Assembly (NCBI GenBank): GCA_022560025.1 | Contig: JAFISE010000135.1 | Location: forward strand, 1 to 64,000 | Source of the DNA: Stagonosporopsis chrysanthemi | Lineage: Eukaryota; Ascomycota; Dothideomycetes; Pleosporales; Didymellaceae | Reading direction: 5' to 3' | Length of the DNA: 64,000 nt | Shown here: positions 12,372 to 25,022 of the stretch, one piece after another | How positions within the stretch are numbered: the stretch's first letter is position 1 | Layout of the letters: the number at the start of each line of letters is the position of its first letter | The notes under the pieces: model-generated | Seen by the model: the letters and a program-made list of their open reading frames with translations, nothing else | Databases searched by the model: none | Told to the model about the DNA's origin: nothing | Program-made: the position numbers and the translations under genes

Positions 12372-14139
12372 TCAACAGCCCGTTTCTGTACGCCTTCGCT
12401 TTGAACCCCACGATAGAGACTGTCGGTCGTTGTCGTCTCTATCTGCTCTGGGCTCTGGAGCCAATAGCAATGGTTTACCTCGAAAGCTTGAGTTCTCGTG
12501 CTGTGTCGTTCCTACAATCGTTCCGTCTGCAGCACTTCCACCTTGTTGCACATTATCGAGCGACAGCCACGTTTTGCCGAGGCACTCGCGAGCGGTGGGC
12601 CTATCTTGGGGTCTCGTCCTCAACATCTCGAGCAGAAGATCAACGCAAGACCCAGCAACTCCTGCCTTGTGAAGGAGCGCCGTGGAGGGAGGATTCGTCA
12701 TTATATTCGTGTACATTGCACGGTCCGTCTCATCGGCTTTTCTCGCAAAGGGTGGCTCGCCGCAGCGTGCATACCACATGACGGCGCCGAATGACCATAT
12801 GTCTACCTTGGAGCTGTACCGGGCCTTTCCTCTGTCCCCTCGCCTCGATTTGACAGGGCGTCTTCCAGTAAAATTTGGATAAACCTCCGGGGCGCAGTAC
12901 AGCATGGTGCCGCAGAAGGTTCTGAGTTCGGGCTTGTCATCAATCCCGCTTTTGGAAAGTCCAAAGTCGGCGAGTTTTACCGTGATCGGATCTGTCCTCT
13001 CAATGAGGAGATTCTCGGGCTTGATGTCGCGATGCGTAACGTCGCTGCCGTGCAAGTACTCGAGTGCTTCGAGAACTTGTCGGCAAAAGGCCTTGGCGAC
13101 TTGTTCGCACATGGTCGTTCGTGATTCCAGGTAGTCTTGTAGGCTTCCTTCCTGAACGAACTCCATTATGATGTAGATCGATTCGAAGTCTTCGTCGTAA
13201 TCTACGAACTTTACGATATTTTGGTGTCGCAGTCGCTGCATGATCTTCATCTCGTTCTCGACTTTCCTTTGCACTACCTTCTTGATCACTTTCATGGCGT
13301 AGATCTGATCTCCCGCTCCCTCAGACACTTTGTAGACGGACGCAAAGGATCCTTTGCCGATCAATCCTGCATGATAGTCAATAACATACAGACAGAGTAG
13401 TCTGGTGCGCTCACGAATCCGTCGGTACTTCGATCCGCTGTTCCAGCTTGTCTGGGTCGCGGTGTTGGTCTGTACGTCATCGAATATGACTTCAGGGGTC
13501 AGCAATAGTTGATGGTTTGTTCGGTGCCGACTAACCGTTGAGCTTCTTATCGTTGTCAGGAGACGATCCGCCACGTCCGCCCGAAGCGCAATCGAGATGT
13601 GCCTTACTGTGTGGTACGATAACGATGAACTCGACAAGGTCATTGGGATCCTTGCAACTGATCTGGATTGAAGTACTCGTAGCTAACTCGTACGTATTGT
13701 TGTCCTCGCTCCGTGCTCGCAGACGGCGACCATTAACGTATGTACCGTTGGTCGATAGATCTATGAGCACCAATCGAGCATCAGTCGTAGCACAGATACG
13801 AAAGTGCTGATTGCTGATCTGATTGTTGGATTCTAGCCCGCACACAATGTCGACTTTGGAGGAATTTCGACCAAATGTGAAGCCCAAGTGCGACCCAAAG
13901 ATACCCTGCGAGGATTTGCGCAAAGCGAGGCAAAAGTCCGCTCCATCTCTGCTCTTGGATTCCACAAGAGAGTTCTCGGAGAACACATGCTGCGGGGCAA
14001 CCTTGGCTGTTTTCTTGACGATCGCCCTTGCGGCTGCGGAAATGGCTATGAGGAAGCAAAAAACATCGGGATCAAGGTAATTCTCGAGGCGATTCTTGAC
14101 TGCACTAAGGATGTTGTCGTTGAGCGCTGATTGCGACAT
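12372..14139 (-). CDS. FHA-domain Ser/Thr protein kinase (Chk2/Rad53-like)
   Basis: Three exons (14139-13536, 13489-13415, 13366-12372) encode 557 aa. Intron 1 (13490-13535) has donor GTTAGT, branch TGCTGAC and acceptor GAAG. Intron 2 (13367-13414) has donor GTGAGC and acceptor GCAG and restores KYRRIR|LIGKGSF. The ATG at 14139 is the first in frame after a TTG-led ORF opening. The FHA domain (about 83-175) shows FTFGRNSSK, SNQHFRI and STNGTYVNG, the GR / SxxH / NG signature that contacts phosphothreonine. The kinase domain (about 225-490) shows glycine loop 229-237, Lys252, HRD Asp340, DFG Asp360 and a TFCGTMLYCAPEV activation segment. The Arg/Lys-rich C-terminal end (KRRRTE) may be a nuclear signal. 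A role in checkpoint-type phospho-signalling is inferred from the FHA-kinase architecture. Unlike the neighbour at 3.9-6.5 kb it lacks KilA-N units. Confidence 0.88.
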
Positions 14140-17100
14140 GCTGAGTGAGGTAAGGAGCTGGGCAGCCAATGTCTAACACCGGCCGGCTTGCAAGTCTTTA
14201 GCAATCCTGCAGAGGCGAGAGCGAGGGTTTCAAAAGCTGTGACCCTTGTTCAAACTTGAGCGCGTCCGATTGGTGGACAAACCGCCTCGATGGCGATATG
14301 CTGGTGGCAGCCGTGAAGTACCAGGATCTTGCTGAACGTTCGCCTACCGTATAAGTCGCGTCCATGCTGTGTGGGTGTGCGCTGTTGGCTGACTTCGCAT
14401 CACTCTTCACAGCACAGTGCCAGCACTGGCGCTACGCAGAAACTCATCCTGCTGAACTAAATCCGTTCGTGGAGCTACACTTGGCACGCCGACAAAGTGT
14501 GTCGCGTCGTCGGTCGTACAGCTACCTTCGAGCACAGCGGCTCCTGCCTCGCCCGTGATTTCACGCCAAGCCGCTAAGTGTGCTATTGTGACATTGTGAC
14601 ATTGTGCTGCTCCGACCTCAGCATCGCTTGTCATTACGAAACAAACTACAGTGGGCCTCGAATCATGCCTCGAAAAATGCCCACCCCTGTCTTCATGACT
14701 ACTCTCTCGACTCAGCACCAAAAGCCATGACAAAGCAGAACTCGCAGTCGGCCGTGAAAAGCCCCTCGTGCAATGCTTTTTGAAACGCGGCCAACATATA
14801 TAAGTAAGTGGATATCAGGTTTCTGCTTGTTTGAGTCAGAGATATTCATAACGGGAATAAGAGTAGTCACGACCAACGATAACTCTGTTTGCAGCAAAGG
14901 TGAGAGCCACGTGTAATTTGACAGAACAGGTTGACAGAAACTTGGCTGTGAGGATGCACACTAGCTCGATTTCCCACTCTTACTATCCCACCAAATTAAT
15001 GATCATGACAGGTTCAAGGACGACAAAAGCAATACTGTGCCTAGCATGGCTACCTGTAATTGGGACGCCAGTCAACGCATGCAGAGAGCCCCATATGGTT
15101 CTCTACCACCGCGGTCTGTGACAAATCATGTGGCTTGAATGGAATGGACGTGCATCTTGTGTGAGACGCGCTATTAGCCACTCATCCAACCTGTGTGTCA
15201 ACTGTCTCATGTTTCGGTACCGTGTTCCTGGGAATCATGTGACGCTGTGGTTAGCCAACTGGATCTCAATAAGTGACAAGGATCAATTTATCAGATAATT
15301 TCAGAACTTCCAATTGATTGGAGGAGGGCGCCTGTCGTATAGAGATGTGAATAGACCGCGCACTCCTCGACATTCAAGGTGACTAGCCTAAACAGTGAAC
15401 AAAAGGAAGGCTTTTCTTCTGTTCCGAATACTTCTGGTGTCGCCAAAAAAAGAAAGGCTGGTCATTAACGAATGAGCTGATAGATAGCCGAAACTCAAAC
15501 TTCAGAATCAGCAGGACCTTCGGTGGTTCCAGCTAGCGCAGCAGATTCGGTGCAACTTGTAGAATCCCCCCGTTCTTGCGACATGTTTCCGTGCAGTCTT
15601 GACAACACGATCGTTCGTCGAAAGATTGGATTCTGCAGAGCTTTTGTGCTGCTGTCGTGGTCTCAGAGCCAAGCCAGATGATCCTCGGCGCAAGAATCCT
15701 GAGGAGCGAAAGGAAGTATCATCACGACTCACCAATGTGCTGATTAAGGTCCCATAGGATGTTCAGCTACCAGGATTTTGGAGGTAGCACGAGTTGCAAC
15801 AGTTGATTCCTGTCGAGGTTTTGAATATTGCGTCTGATTTCAAGACATGTCAGGGGTATATTAGACTTATCTGTCTGCACATGCGTCGTCCCCGTCGGCG
15901 CCGGGAATGGCGGTGTTCCTCGCTAGGGATCTCTTGGCGGGTTCAGGCCACACTGTACAGTGACTCCTGCGATTTGCCTAGCACGTCCGGGCTCTTGGTA
16001 ATGTCAAAGCGTTTGTAGGTTCTGCAAATCAACGCTTCTGTTACGTTCTGCGAATTGATGTCCAGATTTGTTTGTATTAGATTTGTCTCATCTGTCTACG
16101 TAATGAGTAACCGGTGCCCACAGAACTGTCCCTCCCTCATATGTAATAATTTTTACTGCGGCGGCCATTTACTGGCAAATGAATCTGAATAGACAGAAGT
16201 GACAGCCTGGGAGATAGTCTGCAGGGCTAAAACGTGGGCTCTGACCACTCACAAGGCTGCTCGCTTGCTAGTACCATGGTACTGATGGACTGTCCTACGG
16301 TCAGGAAGGGTCTGCAGCTTTCTGTGGTCACTATATTGACCGCTGGTCCATCCGACACTACCTAACACACCCAAAGGTGTCATCTTGGACGACCGATGTG
16401 CAAAACTGCACGATTGTGGGTAGCAAAAACACATACCTGAACAAATGTTGCCAAGATCTCACGGTGATCTGGGCAGTCTTGTCAATAACTTCCGCGCGGG
16501 GCAGATCAGAGAAGGACTCTCTCGTCGTAGTGCTGGGTTGTAGCCACGTTAGTACTGGCTGTATTCTGTCATCATGACCTCGTATTAAAGTTGTGAGAAC
16601 AGGGCTGTTTTTCTTCCTCGTCACTCGTACACAAGGACTTTGTCTTTTGCGGTCGTGTTTGCTGAGGGTGATGAAGGCAATATGTGAGACCTGGTATCAC
16701 ATCAAGTCAGACACTAGTTGGGTCGGGTCGGGTTGGGTTGGGGCAACCTTCCAGAGGACCCGCGTACCGGGGTGTTTGCGCGTCGCCAGAGCAGCCATCA
16801 ATCGGCCGAGACACAGCACATCTTCTGACGATAATCATGGCCAGTCGGGCACAAGGAATCCTGTCGGCAATCACCTATCGGAGTCCATTCGTGATCAAGT
16901 TCAAGACTACGGGAAGTCTGGCCGTGGCGATTGTGTTGGCCAGCCTGCTAGTGTAGCCCGTAGCTACACGACGGTAGGCTGACACGCCTTCACGATCTCA
17001 ACAATCCACTTGCCTCGAAAGCAAACATAAGTAAACTGGCGAATTGGCCCGAAACGGCCACGCTCCGTACGTCCTGACGTGGCCAAAGCGTGCATGGCAG

Positions 17101-17246
17101 ATGCAAGTTCTGAAACAGCAGGGAGCACATGAGCGCTTGTATAGCGAACCACGTCTGTTGTGTAGCCTAGAAGTAATCGATATAATTTGAGAGCCCGGCC
17201 CTTCCATTAATGTTTCCTTCAATCTCATCTACCGCCTGATAGGATC
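14140..17246. other. Gene-poor stretch
   Basis: No supported gene. It contains copy B of the dispersed repeat (about 16112-16331), a short GGGTC/GGGTT tract near 16721 and a short attgtgac repeat near 14585. A TATATAAG-like sequence near 14798 has no gene that I can attach to it. Confidence 0.45.
16112..16331. repeat. Dispersed repeat, copy B (RIP-like divergence)
   Basis: This is the second copy of the repeat at about 11538-11757, in direct orientation about 4.6 kb away. It differs mainly by transitions, with T and A enriched in this copy (aaaacg for aaagcg, ggctctg for ggccctg, ctgctcg for ctgcccg). That is what RIP-like mutation of a duplicate would leave. Confidence 0.75.
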
Positions 17247-18132
17247 ATGACTGCCATCGCGGGCACCAGCAGCTTGAGATCATTTTTGTTTCTTGGATTT
17301 CCTGGAGGTGCATAACCACAACTTATAGTGACTCTGAATCAGTTACTGACTAAGAGACAACTTAGAAATCCGCAACAAGATATACAAGGAATGTTTTCAA
17401 TTCGCTACCGACCCCGAGGGCATCTGCCCCCGAAACCTTTCCTCGTCTTGCACACAGATATACTATGAGTTACGACCACTCTATCTTCGCCAATTTGGGC
17501 GAATGAAAACTCATTTGGAGTGCTGTAAACCACACCTTGACATTGTCTCGAAATCTTCATCTGTGTTTCGAGCGTACACAACGTTGGTGGTGGATACGAC
17601 AAAATGGTCTTCTTCTCCAGACCCGGCAGATGTACTTCCACTTGTTCGGTGGATCCTGAGTTCCAAAACGTGCAGGATCGAGTTCAGGGGTGAGGAAACT
17701 AGCTACAGTTCGAAGCTAGCAGCAAACTTGCAGCAGGTACTGGAGGAGAAAGGTCCACAGTGGCAAAGACTCCTGGAAAGTGACATCAAGCACATATATA
17801 TGATGCCTCAAGAAGCATGTCTAGCAATTGTCTTTGATGGAAGAGGGAAATTTCAGGAATACGTGGCTAAGAACAAAGGTAGTTTACAGCTATCTAAGTT
17901 CTGGCAGGAGCTCGGGTTCAGAGCACAAGGTCCGCAATGCGTGACCCTGCAAGTCTCGAATTATTCTGAGCTTGTGGAGATAGGTCCTGGTTCTGGCCGT
18001 GTGCAATCCAAAGTCACTCGACTTAGGTTTCCCCTCGTGTACACAAACTCTCGGGGTCTGGTAGACACGGGCACTTTGCCTCCTGACGATCCCCTCATGC
18101 GATGGCGCTCTCGAGTCAAGCCGTTGGGCTGA
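17247..18132 (+). CDS. F-box-like / LPxEIRNKIY domain protein
   Basis: Two exons, 17247-17307 and 17366-18132, joined over a 58 bp intron (donor GTGCAT, branch ACTGACTAAG, acceptor CTTAG), give 275 aa. The join produces the signature FLFLGFPG|EIRNKIYKEC near residues 13-30. This is the N-terminal motif of a very large Pezizomycotina family related to F-box/2EXR proteins. It is followed about 25 residues later by CTQIYYELRPLYLRQ, the second hallmark of the family (usually CRQIYxExxPLF). A reading that begins only at the ATG at 17503 would lose both hallmarks. The rest of the protein is unassigned. By family analogy it could be a substrate adaptor or an uncharacterised cytoplasmic protein; no enzyme motif is visible. 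Confidence 0.75.
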
Positions 18133-20885
18133 ACCCCCTACTAGTATGATTCCATTTCATTTGATTACAATCAATCCAATGAGCTACGTAGAACAAAAAA
18201 TCGTATCGTGTACCAGCTTTGCACGTTGCTACTTTGCCACAGACATGCAACGACGGGGTAGAGATGTTGAAGCTCTAGTCACCGATATACGAAAGATGGC
18301 TCATGAAAGGACCATCGCAGATTATATTCGATCGGAATTGACTGGTGAACACTGAACTTCAATCTGATAACAGCGTATCTGGCGGTGCTTGTGTTGGTTC
18401 CAGGCAGCTTCCATCTTATGTTCAAACGGATTGTCTCTTTACTGACTTGCTTGCTGTCTAAGACACAAGCAAGTCCCTTTGTTCCTCTCGCCTATATCTA
18501 GGCACCTCTATGCTCGTAGAACAGTGAAACCAAATTTGTATCATGTCTCTCACAGACTAGTTCCTACAGGTTATGAGCCCCTTTGCACTTTAACGCTACG
18601 GAACTTGGTTACTTCGGAACTTTAAGCCGCTCCGGCGCAATTGTCTTGGCACACGAACTCCGCTTCAGCCACATCGCACAATGAGTGCCTGCGAAGCAGT
18701 GTTCGAGGAGCAGTCTGACCAGGCGCTGGGCAGTGATCGCTTTTGTCACCAGTAGGTATCGGACGTATTTGTTGAATCGGCTTACCAGGACCTGTATCAA
18801 CTCGAACTCGTCCCCTCGGGCGTCTCTTGACACGGGGAGATCTGTGATGAAGTAAAGGGAGAAGCGTCTCCACGCTGCGTCGGGTACCAGGAGTGTAGAT
18901 AGCAGATCTTGTTCAACTGATAGGCCGGCATCTGCGGATATACTCGTTCACATCCCTGGTCAGATGTGGCCAATTGTACTTGCCTTTCAGCAGCTCAGAT
19001 GTGTTCTTTGTGGTGGGCAGCCCCATAAGTGGCCAGAAGTGGCATCTTCACTGCACGTAGTACTACCGGTAAACACGGTTGACCTATCAGCAGCCTGAAC
19101 CGTCTGTCAGTTTCATGGAAGAGGGACCTGCACAAGTAGGCAAGTACCCATCATGCACAAGCAAAGTGCAGGCGCTAAGTCTCGGCTCACCTCTCGCTGC
19201 TGATGGTGATGGTGCGAAGGGCTCATGTACGAGTGTATCCGCTGTCGGATAACAACCTTGTAACTTCGCGATCTTGATACAAATAAGCTGACTGGGCGCT
19301 ATATAATATGACCGACCTCCGCAAATTCTTGAGTCAGTGGCGCTCAGCGTGTTCCATGTATTAGACGGGACAGTGCGCAATTGAAGAGTCTTTCAGTCAA
19401 GCCATGCTGCAGGGGCACGGCGACGTGCGCTGATTTTTCAACACATAACGGCGGGAGCGCTTACAAATTGAATGATATGCAATGCTGTGAGGCCAAAAAG
19501 CTACAATGCAACAACGTCACAAGGTCACAAGGTCACAGTGTCGCGTAGCCGTGCACCGTGGCGGGGCTGAGCACAAAATGCGCACTGTTTTCTATTGAGT
19601 TGCACCGCTCTGCGATGTCCCGTTAAACTGAGCAACTGGCCTCCCCTTGCCAGGAGCAAGAAGCGACCTGCATTATAAGAGAAAAATCGTGGGAACAAGC
19701 GGGATAGCCACATCAAATCTACTGAAGTACCCCTAAAATGCTTTACGGACTTCAAAGCGTATGCGCATTCAGCAGACCAACACCATAGGTCTTATGAATA
19801 TGTTGCCTGTATACTAATGCTCTGAAGCAGGAATCAATGATCAAAATTAGAATCAACCCTAGTGATACTGTCGCTTCACTTATAAAACATTGCATTGGGT
19901 TGATGTCTTGTGTCTAGTCTAGAACAATTCTCATATGTTTAGAGTAGTGGTTGATAGCCTACTTGGCAGGTCTGGACCCACGTCTTCAAGAGGGTGGACA
20001 CTGGTGACAGGCAGCCTTTCACGAATCAAGTGTGGGACATGGACAGTTAGAAGTGACCTTTTGCCGGTACCCAAAGTACATCATACGACAGAACAAGCAT
20101 CAAATTTGTTCAATAGCATTTGCTTGGGCTAAATACATCGGCCCAACTATAGAAGCTTCTCGGGTTAGACCACTCAGCGCGCTGGACACGATCACACGAA
20201 CCCGAGATAACAGTCGCAGGTGTTCCTTGAACCAAGATCTACACTAACCCATTTCGGGTTGGTCACCGCGCGATGCCATTTATAACAAGGCACAGCCACA
20301 GTTATCTTCGCGCATTTTCTGATACCGGTAGCGGGGTCAAAAAGCAGTGGCTGTGCAGGCCCCGCTGACCTACGTGTATTTCACATCTGCTGTGCTGGCG
20401 GCATATCCTTTCAACCCAGGCAGCTTACCTTAAAATTACACTTCTTTTGCGCTTCACCACCGCCGCCTTACTCTTCACACAAGCTGTCCTTTGTATGGAC
20501 TGAAACAAGACGCACAGAGGGTGTACTGCCGTGTCTACATCGGCATCGGACTTGACCAGTCTCTCTCATGGTATGTCGCTACTTCCAGAGACATCTGGCC
20601 ACGCTGACCTCCTCCACAGACTTGCGAAGTGACAGAACTCGATCCCGATTCCTTAACGGAAGATTGGTCAGGCGCACTGGTTGCACCGGTGCGCTTGCAG
20701 GGCCAAGGCTTACGTATAAAATGGAAGCACTGTCATGTAAGCATCGGAAAGAATAGGGATGGAACAGACGCGAAACGGCTTGATAGGACCTCAGGATCTT
20801 GTACCCCAGATGGTACAATGTGGCTATATTTTACGTCAGAGGAGGGGAAAACCGGACGTGTACTCAGGTGATGAATAATTTCATG
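18133..20885. other. Gene-free stretch
   Basis: No recognised gene, transposon or RNA. A small frame at 18146-18355 just behind the F-box-like gene is probably 3' UTR. A short gtcacaag repeat lies near 19510. Confidence 0.45.
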
Positions 20886-22207
20886 CTATGGCACCTTGGG
20901 CGGACACAATTGCCCCAGAATATCCCAACCATCTTTGTTCAGTATGGTGAGCAGCAAGTGACCATCGGCATCGCGATGTGGCTGTATTGTCAACTGCACA
21001 CAGGTCTGATCCATTCCAGCTCCACTCTGGGTAGCGCACGCTATAATTGCAGAACCCAGGACATCACCAAAAACATCGCGAACAGCGCTAGAATTTACTC
21101 CTCTCAGCGTGAACTGAGTTAAAGAGAATATTGTTATGCCATTCTCCAACACAAGGTCCCATTGTGAAATATCTTTAGCCGCCAGGTACTGGTCAAAAAG
21201 CTTCGCAGTCAGCCAGCAGAGGCTACCTGAGGTGACGATTATGTTGACATATGCGACGTCAACTGAATTGTTGTTGGAGACGGGACTCGACGCAGGTAGC
21301 AACACGCTCACAGTGACATCAGACTCTCCTCGCGGCAGCTTCTTGATAGCGTGACAAAGGCGAGCAGGGAATAGACGCTCAACGCACGAAGTCTTACACT
21401 TCTCGCTGACGCTAAGCTGTCTTTGGAAAGCGGTGTGGCTGCCACTGATGTCGGAGAGAGGTGGCTGGCTCTGGGAGGCAGGCGCTGTAAAGGAAAGGGT
21501 TGCCGGTTCCGCATTTGGTGTTGACGCAAGAATGCCTGTGCTGGCAGGGTTTGGCTCTGCGAAAGAAGCCATTTGGTCAGAACCAATCATCGTTGATTCA
21601 GTGTCTCGGCCTGTAGCTCGTTATCAAATGTCGACCATGATGCGTCAGATTACTTACGGGTACGCTTTCGCGGTCTTTCGGTTTGCTCAATCGCCTGAAT
21701 AGCTGCTCCTACGTTCTCAAATTCTGTCGCCACTTGCGTCACAACTTGGAAGCCTATGTTCTTTCGAGCTTCAACGCTCAAGTCGTCGAGAGCGGCAAGA
21801 AGTCTCTTGTCCTTGGCCTGTCCTTTGTAGTTTTTTTTTCTTTCTGCCGCCAGTCTGGCAAAGAACCATGCGTACCAAGGTGTTCTGCCAACGCCTAACA
21901 GAATGCGTTGGGTGCTGTCTTCAGGTGCTTTTGATGCTTCCTCATAGGCATCCCTGCACTGCTGGGCAAATTTGGGCTTAGAGTTTACGCCCACGAGGCG
22001 CTGCTCGAGATGCTGCTTGAGAAGTGTGATATATTCCTGGTCTGTTTGCGCGGAACTCGTCATGCCATGGAGCGCGGTTTCCAGGACTCGGGTGGTTATA
22101 TCTAGGGCAGCACTGAGATAGCGAGTAGGGTGTGGGGCAACGACGTCGGAGCGATGGGATACAGGCGCGATGCCCAGACGCACCGCGGAATCAGGCATAA
22201 CGTGCAT
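20886..22207 (-). CDS. Uncharacterised protein, two exons
   Basis: Exons 22207-21658 and 21610-20886 join over a 47 bp intron (donor GTAAGT, acceptor CTACAG) into 424 aa, reading KRTR|RDTEST across the junction. The ATG at 22207 is preferred over the TTG that opens the frame. The first exon is helical and basic and ends in a cluster ERPRKRTR that could be a nuclear localisation signal. After a Ser/Pro/Ala-rich linker, the C-terminal half (about residues 240-424) is compact, with alternating hydrophobic strands (VTVSVLLP, VAYVNIIVTSG, WDLVLENGITIFSL). I do not recognise a family. There are no membrane segments or signal peptide. Confidence 0.7.
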
Positions 22208-25022
22208 TGACACAATATGCTGGATGCGCGCCAAGAGCCACGCTTGCGAATCACACCGTGCGCATGCGCAGGAATAAATGATCAGTGACGCGAGCCTCTA
22301 GTTGGAGGAAGCCTTGTTGGCAGCTCGATTGGCAGACAGAGCGAACCAATATCTCGGGGCGCGCCGCAGACATCAGCCACGCGTTGCGTTCGCTGGCTGT
22401 TGGCGCTTCCTGCAGTCACGCAATGCTAATCTCTACGCGCCGAACAGCTGCGCTATGCAGAAGAGAGAAGGTGGGCTTGTTTAATGATCAAGTGTACTAA
22501 TTAGTATTGTGGTATCATCAGGCCGTACCGTACCGTGTTTCGTTGGGCACGCTTTAGATGCGGTTATTGGCCCGCGAATAACAGCAACAGCAATTATGCA
22601 GAACAAAGGTAACTTAGTTTCTGCACGAGACATAGCATGAGGTCTACTCTATACCTTTATCTATCAAAATTATAGCTCCTAGCCTCCTACTTTGCTATTT
22701 TCGAGATCTTTTGCAGGCTGATAACCTCATACAAAACTTGTCCGCCAACGGAATATTGCACCCTCAAGTGCTACTAGACTTCGAACGCCGCTCATGTGAG
22801 AGCAACGATTAGCGAGGGCGGTCAGCCAGAGCCAGCCATTGTTTATCTTATCTCACCAGTCAGAAGCTCCAGAACTGCTTACTAATCTGCTGACGTAAGT
22901 CAGTGCGGAGCGTTAGCTGAGCGTTGGAGAGATTTTGGTTCACGTTTGTATCTGAAGTGGTTCCAAATCATGGGTATGACATCACGTTCTTCACCACTGC
23001 TCTCAGGTTTCTTCCTCAAGCTCCTGGCTCAGTGTAAAACGATAGAGAGTGTATAGATCTGCTCCCTTTTCTATCTTAGAAATCCCCCTAGCCCTTACCT
23101 TGTCGACAACTACAAGCTTGAAAGAAAGTGTGTCTCGTGGTATTCTGCCTTTTCTACTCTCACCCTGTGTCACACAGCACCACCACAACCTTTCTGCCCT
23201 TAAGAATAGCTCTATAATATACTACTCTGCTGGAAGACTTACTTCCTGCAGGTACAAAAATTAGAAAAAAATAAAAATCAAGGTGTCGCAATAGAGGAAC
23301 ATGAATGTCCCATCCCTTTACTCCTGCCCGTGCCAAGGATACCCATTCTAGCTGTCTTTTGGCAACCAGCAACAGGACCTCAGGAGAGGATCAGAATAGC
23401 AGTACATTAGAGGCTAGGAAAGATGCCAGTTATCGACAGATACAGCGCGTAAGATGGGAGATGGTAAGAGGTGAAACGCTATCCTATATAAGCTAGAACT
23501 AAAATATCTTAGACGCATCTCGCTGTTTTGAGCTTCTGATTGGTGAGATAATATATACCAGTATTATGCCAACATCTCGCGGTAACGCTTGGCATGGTCT
23601 AGGTTTACGCCACGTGTCAGCAGCACCAAAATGAGCCAATGCGCCAATGTGCCAATGTGTCAATGTGCCAATGTGTCAATGTGTCAATGTGCCAATGTGC
23701 CAATGTGCCAATGTGCCAATCTGCCAATCTGCCAATCTACCAATCTGCCAATCTACCAATCTGCCAATCTGCCAATCTGCCAATCTACCAATCTACCAAT
23801 CTCACAATAATCCCGGCCAGCGTCAGAAGCCGTGATTACATAGTATGTGTTTTGTGGCACAGACCCCTTAGTGAATGGATGCAATGAGGCTACTCAACAT
23901 GACAGCCGCTGGCGACTCGAGAGTCTGTGCGACCGCGCAGCCTGGCAATGCGATGCGCGACGCCGCCACTAAGTGCCGATGCAGTAGCTTGCGTTGTTGA
24001 TGGCAGCAGCGCTGTGATGGCTTCGCGGGCCGTGGCGGTGACTTCTCATCAAAGTTCCGATAGTGTCCAGATCAGAATAATGCTGGAACAATTTTACAGC
24101 AAATTAGTTGCTTAGACTATAAAAGTTGTGGAAGGAACATGTGAGAAAGACTGGGTGCGTAGTGCAATTCAGACTGGCTTTCAGGACAGCCGACCAGGTG
24201 ACTAGGACAATAAATCCCGAATCCTAGACTACACATAGGTGCGCTCTCAGATCCTATCGCATGCTACTGCGTGGCTATCACGCATGTTTGGAGATGGGGC
24301 GCATGCACGTAGAATAAACCTCAACATCGCTATACTAGTTGAAACACCAATACCTGTTTGACCGGGAGAGCAAGACAAGGCAAAGACTGCTAGACTGCAA
24401 TCTACCATGGTTTGTCACAGTCACTCTAATCAATGGTACCAAATCATCTGCCCTACCAAAAAGAAATACTTCAGCCGCGTTGCGGCTGCGCTCTTCACGA
24501 TCCTGTCTGCGCTGATAGAAATAATTACATGGGATAGTGATAGCTATGCTTTCAGACATATGTGTTAAGGCTCAATTAGAACCAGCCAGAGAATGGATGG
24601 AATAAAGGAGACCTATCTTGAGGAGCCTGACCTGGATCGAAGTTGCGCATCAGCTGATTTTCGCGTGACTGTAACATCTGCGCTTAATACCGAACAGCTA
24701 CAGGCGCGTATGTTGCTCTACACGATCGAATCCCTCGTGCTTGGGCATTGCCTCTCGGTCATTTGCCAATAGTCGATTGGTGGTTCCAAAGACTTGTTGT
24801 ATTCCTCGGATGTTCTATGACCGCGCAAGATAGAAAGCGTAACAAACAGCGGCCCAGCGTGGTTCCTACGTATCCCTATAGACAACTTTGTAACCTTGCA
24901 TACCCCTCCTTTCTCCACGATACTTTAACGCAAGCTCGGCCTTCCTTGTTGACAATCAGTTGTACGCGGCGTTTCATCATCCCTCCGATATTTCGGCATC
25001 CATGTGCAAGCACAGTGGATTT
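22208..25022. other. Gene-free stretch with a minisatellite
   Basis: No gene supported. AT-rich patches occur at 22.5-23.3 kb and an octamer minisatellite at 23635-23803. The plus-strand frames over the minisatellite encode only Cys/Gln/Asn repeats and are artefacts of it. Confidence 0.5.
23635..23803. repeat. Octamer minisatellite, about 21 units (gccaatgt / gccaatct)
   Basis: About 21 tandem 8 bp units. The first ten or so end in gt (gccaatgt, gtcaatgt) and the second half end in ct (gccaatct, accaatct), so the array has two blocks with a sharp switch near 23715. Every unit carries a CAAT core, most as CCAAT. Confidence 0.95.

Noticed and set aside
16715..16745. GGGTC/GGGTT tract as telomere-like repeat
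   Set aside because: About four short units only, with mixed sequence; likely a chance tract.
23589..23887. Plus-strand ORFs encoding CQCANVPMCQ-type repeats
   Set aside because: They are translations of the octamer minisatellite; all three frames stay open because the array lacks stop words.
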